64,000 nucleotides of DNA, taken from the NCBI RefSeq assembly GCF_010692325.1, contig NZ_JAAHHW010000011.1:32322-96321 (forward strand), given 5' to 3'. The notes beneath the pieces were generated by a model that did no database searches, was not told the DNA's origin, and saw nothing but the letters and a program-made list of their open reading frames with translations. The stretch comes from Moorena sp. SIO3I8. Lineage in GTDB: Bacteria; Cyanobacteriota; Cyanobacteriia; Cyanobacteriales; Coleofasciculaceae. Within the stretch, counting starts at the first letter, position 1. The number at the start of each line of letters is the position of its first letter. The position numbers were made by a program, and so were the translations under genes. Of the stretch, positions 63,320-64,000 are shown in pieces.

Positions 63320-64000
63320 TTATTTGAAAGGATCAACAGGATTAGGAGACTGGATAGGACTGGTATTTAAAGTTAGAGACTCTTCTACAAAGTCTCCTAA
63401 TCTAAATACATATGGATCACCAGGATTCTGAGGAATTGGAATTGGCAAAATATCTTGATATTCTTCCCCAAAAGTTAACAGTAGATTGCTGCCATCACTC
63501 ATACAGCGCTGTTTCTCACTATTCACAACACAGAGGACATCCAAGCCATTACGACGACCATTAGTAAGATATAATTTTATTAATTGGTAGCCATTTTGAG
63601 CATAAAAGTTGTTGAGCCTATTGGTAACATGAAAACAGCGTTGCTCTGGTGTCCATGAATTCTGATAAAATCTGTAATCTCGCCAAACAAAAATAGGGGC
63701 TGTTTTTTGTCCACTAGCGATAGAAATAGCAATGGCTTCATAACTGTTATCGTTTTTGTTATAGTTACAGGCAAACCTTACAGTTGGAGGATTTACACTG
63801 ACAACTTCGCCCTCAGAGGATGGAGAATTCGGTAAAATAACTCTACCCTTGCTATCCGTTAGCTTGAGAACAACTCGATAGTTTCCTTGGCTGTTATCAA
63901 CTGAAGACACAAAGATTCTCCAAGTTCCTGTTTCAGCCGTATTATCATCCTTAAATTTTTCTCGCTTTCCTACTCCCTCCTGATCAATCGATTTCAGCAA
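63320..64000 (-). CDS. COP23-domain protein with N-terminal extension (cut by window end)
   Basis: 226 residues visible, open at the window end. C-terminal two thirds is a COP23 domain (VRFACNYNKNDNSYEAIAISIASGQKTAPIFVWR, EQRCFHVTNRLN, LDVLCVVNS, KQRCMSDGSNLLLTF). The N-terminal visible part, TGTWRIFVSSVDNSQGNYRVVLKLTDSKG, looks like a beta-sandwich of secreted proteins (possibly pre-peptidase-like). It ends 36 bp before the next COP23 gene, so they are probably one operon. Confidence 0.8.
   Translation of the reverse strand: MLKSIDQEGVGKREKFKDDNTAETGTWRIFVSSVDNSQGNYRVVLKLTDSKGRVILPNSPSSEGEVVSVNPPTVRFACNYNKNDNSYEAIAISIASGQKTAPIFVWRDYRFYQNSWTPEQRCFHVTNRLNNFYAQNGYQLIKLYLTNGRRNGLDVLCVVNSEKQRCMSDGSNLLLTFGEEYQDILPIPIPQNPGDPYVFRLGDFVEESLTLNTSPIQSPNPVDPFK

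Overview
The window is chromosomal DNA of a filamentous, probably marine cyanobacterium. The kingdom-level call rests on rbcL-rbcX-rbcS, petG, a cytochrome cM gene, a ferredoxin-type 8-vinyl reductase (bciB), SLH-porins, COP23-domain proteins and many HIP1 sites (GCGATCGC). The abundance of heptameric tandem repeats, palindromic GC-rich dispersed repeats, IS200/IS605-type elements, Uma2 genes and decayed genes resembles Moorena/Okeania-type genomes; the genus is an inference.

Layout. 1-8161: an MFS transporter cut by the window edge, a giant membrane protein that has captured intergenic repeats in frame, pgk, a universal stress protein and a ribosome-biogenesis GTPase. 8162-12167: a MITE-like element, a pyroglutamyl-peptidase-like gene, hisH, rsmD, petG and cytM. 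12168-17147: an ABC exporter operon on the minus strand (ATPase, a 32-residue single-helix protein I located between the genes, FtsX-type permease, HlyD-type adaptor). 17734-25382: carB, a TnpB transposon without TnpA, a Uma2 gene, ispG and a small Cys-rich protein. 25383-35375: an accessory zone with pentapeptide-repeat, MBOAT and SGNH-like pseudogenes, DUF362 and NfeD-like genes, a Uma2 gene with a 21-bp repeat array, and bciB. 35875-39337: an alpha/beta hydrolase, a SOUL protein, an EVE protein and a ydcF-like gene split by a ~297-bp IS605-type MITE.

39511-49756 is the most unusual block: a minus-strand cluster with four different heme-enzyme families (alpha-dioxygenase-like peroxidase, an atypical P450, a catalase-related protein and a DyP peroxidase), an internally duplicated membrane protein and a small conserved protein. 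A broken SDR and a broken old-yellow-enzyme reductase lie among them. It looks like a fatty-acid peroxidation / oxylipin pathway that is partly decayed; this is a hypothesis from family identities and active-site residues.

50912-57016: cobU and conserved hypotheticals, a beta-propeller lipoprotein-like protein, then rbcLXS with a perfect downstream hairpin. 57142-64000 is a second notable block: six consecutive minus-strand genes for exported proteins (three with COP23-type domains, one of them fused to a trypsin-like protease, a second trypsin-like protease, an SLH porin and an exported protein), probably a cell-envelope system.
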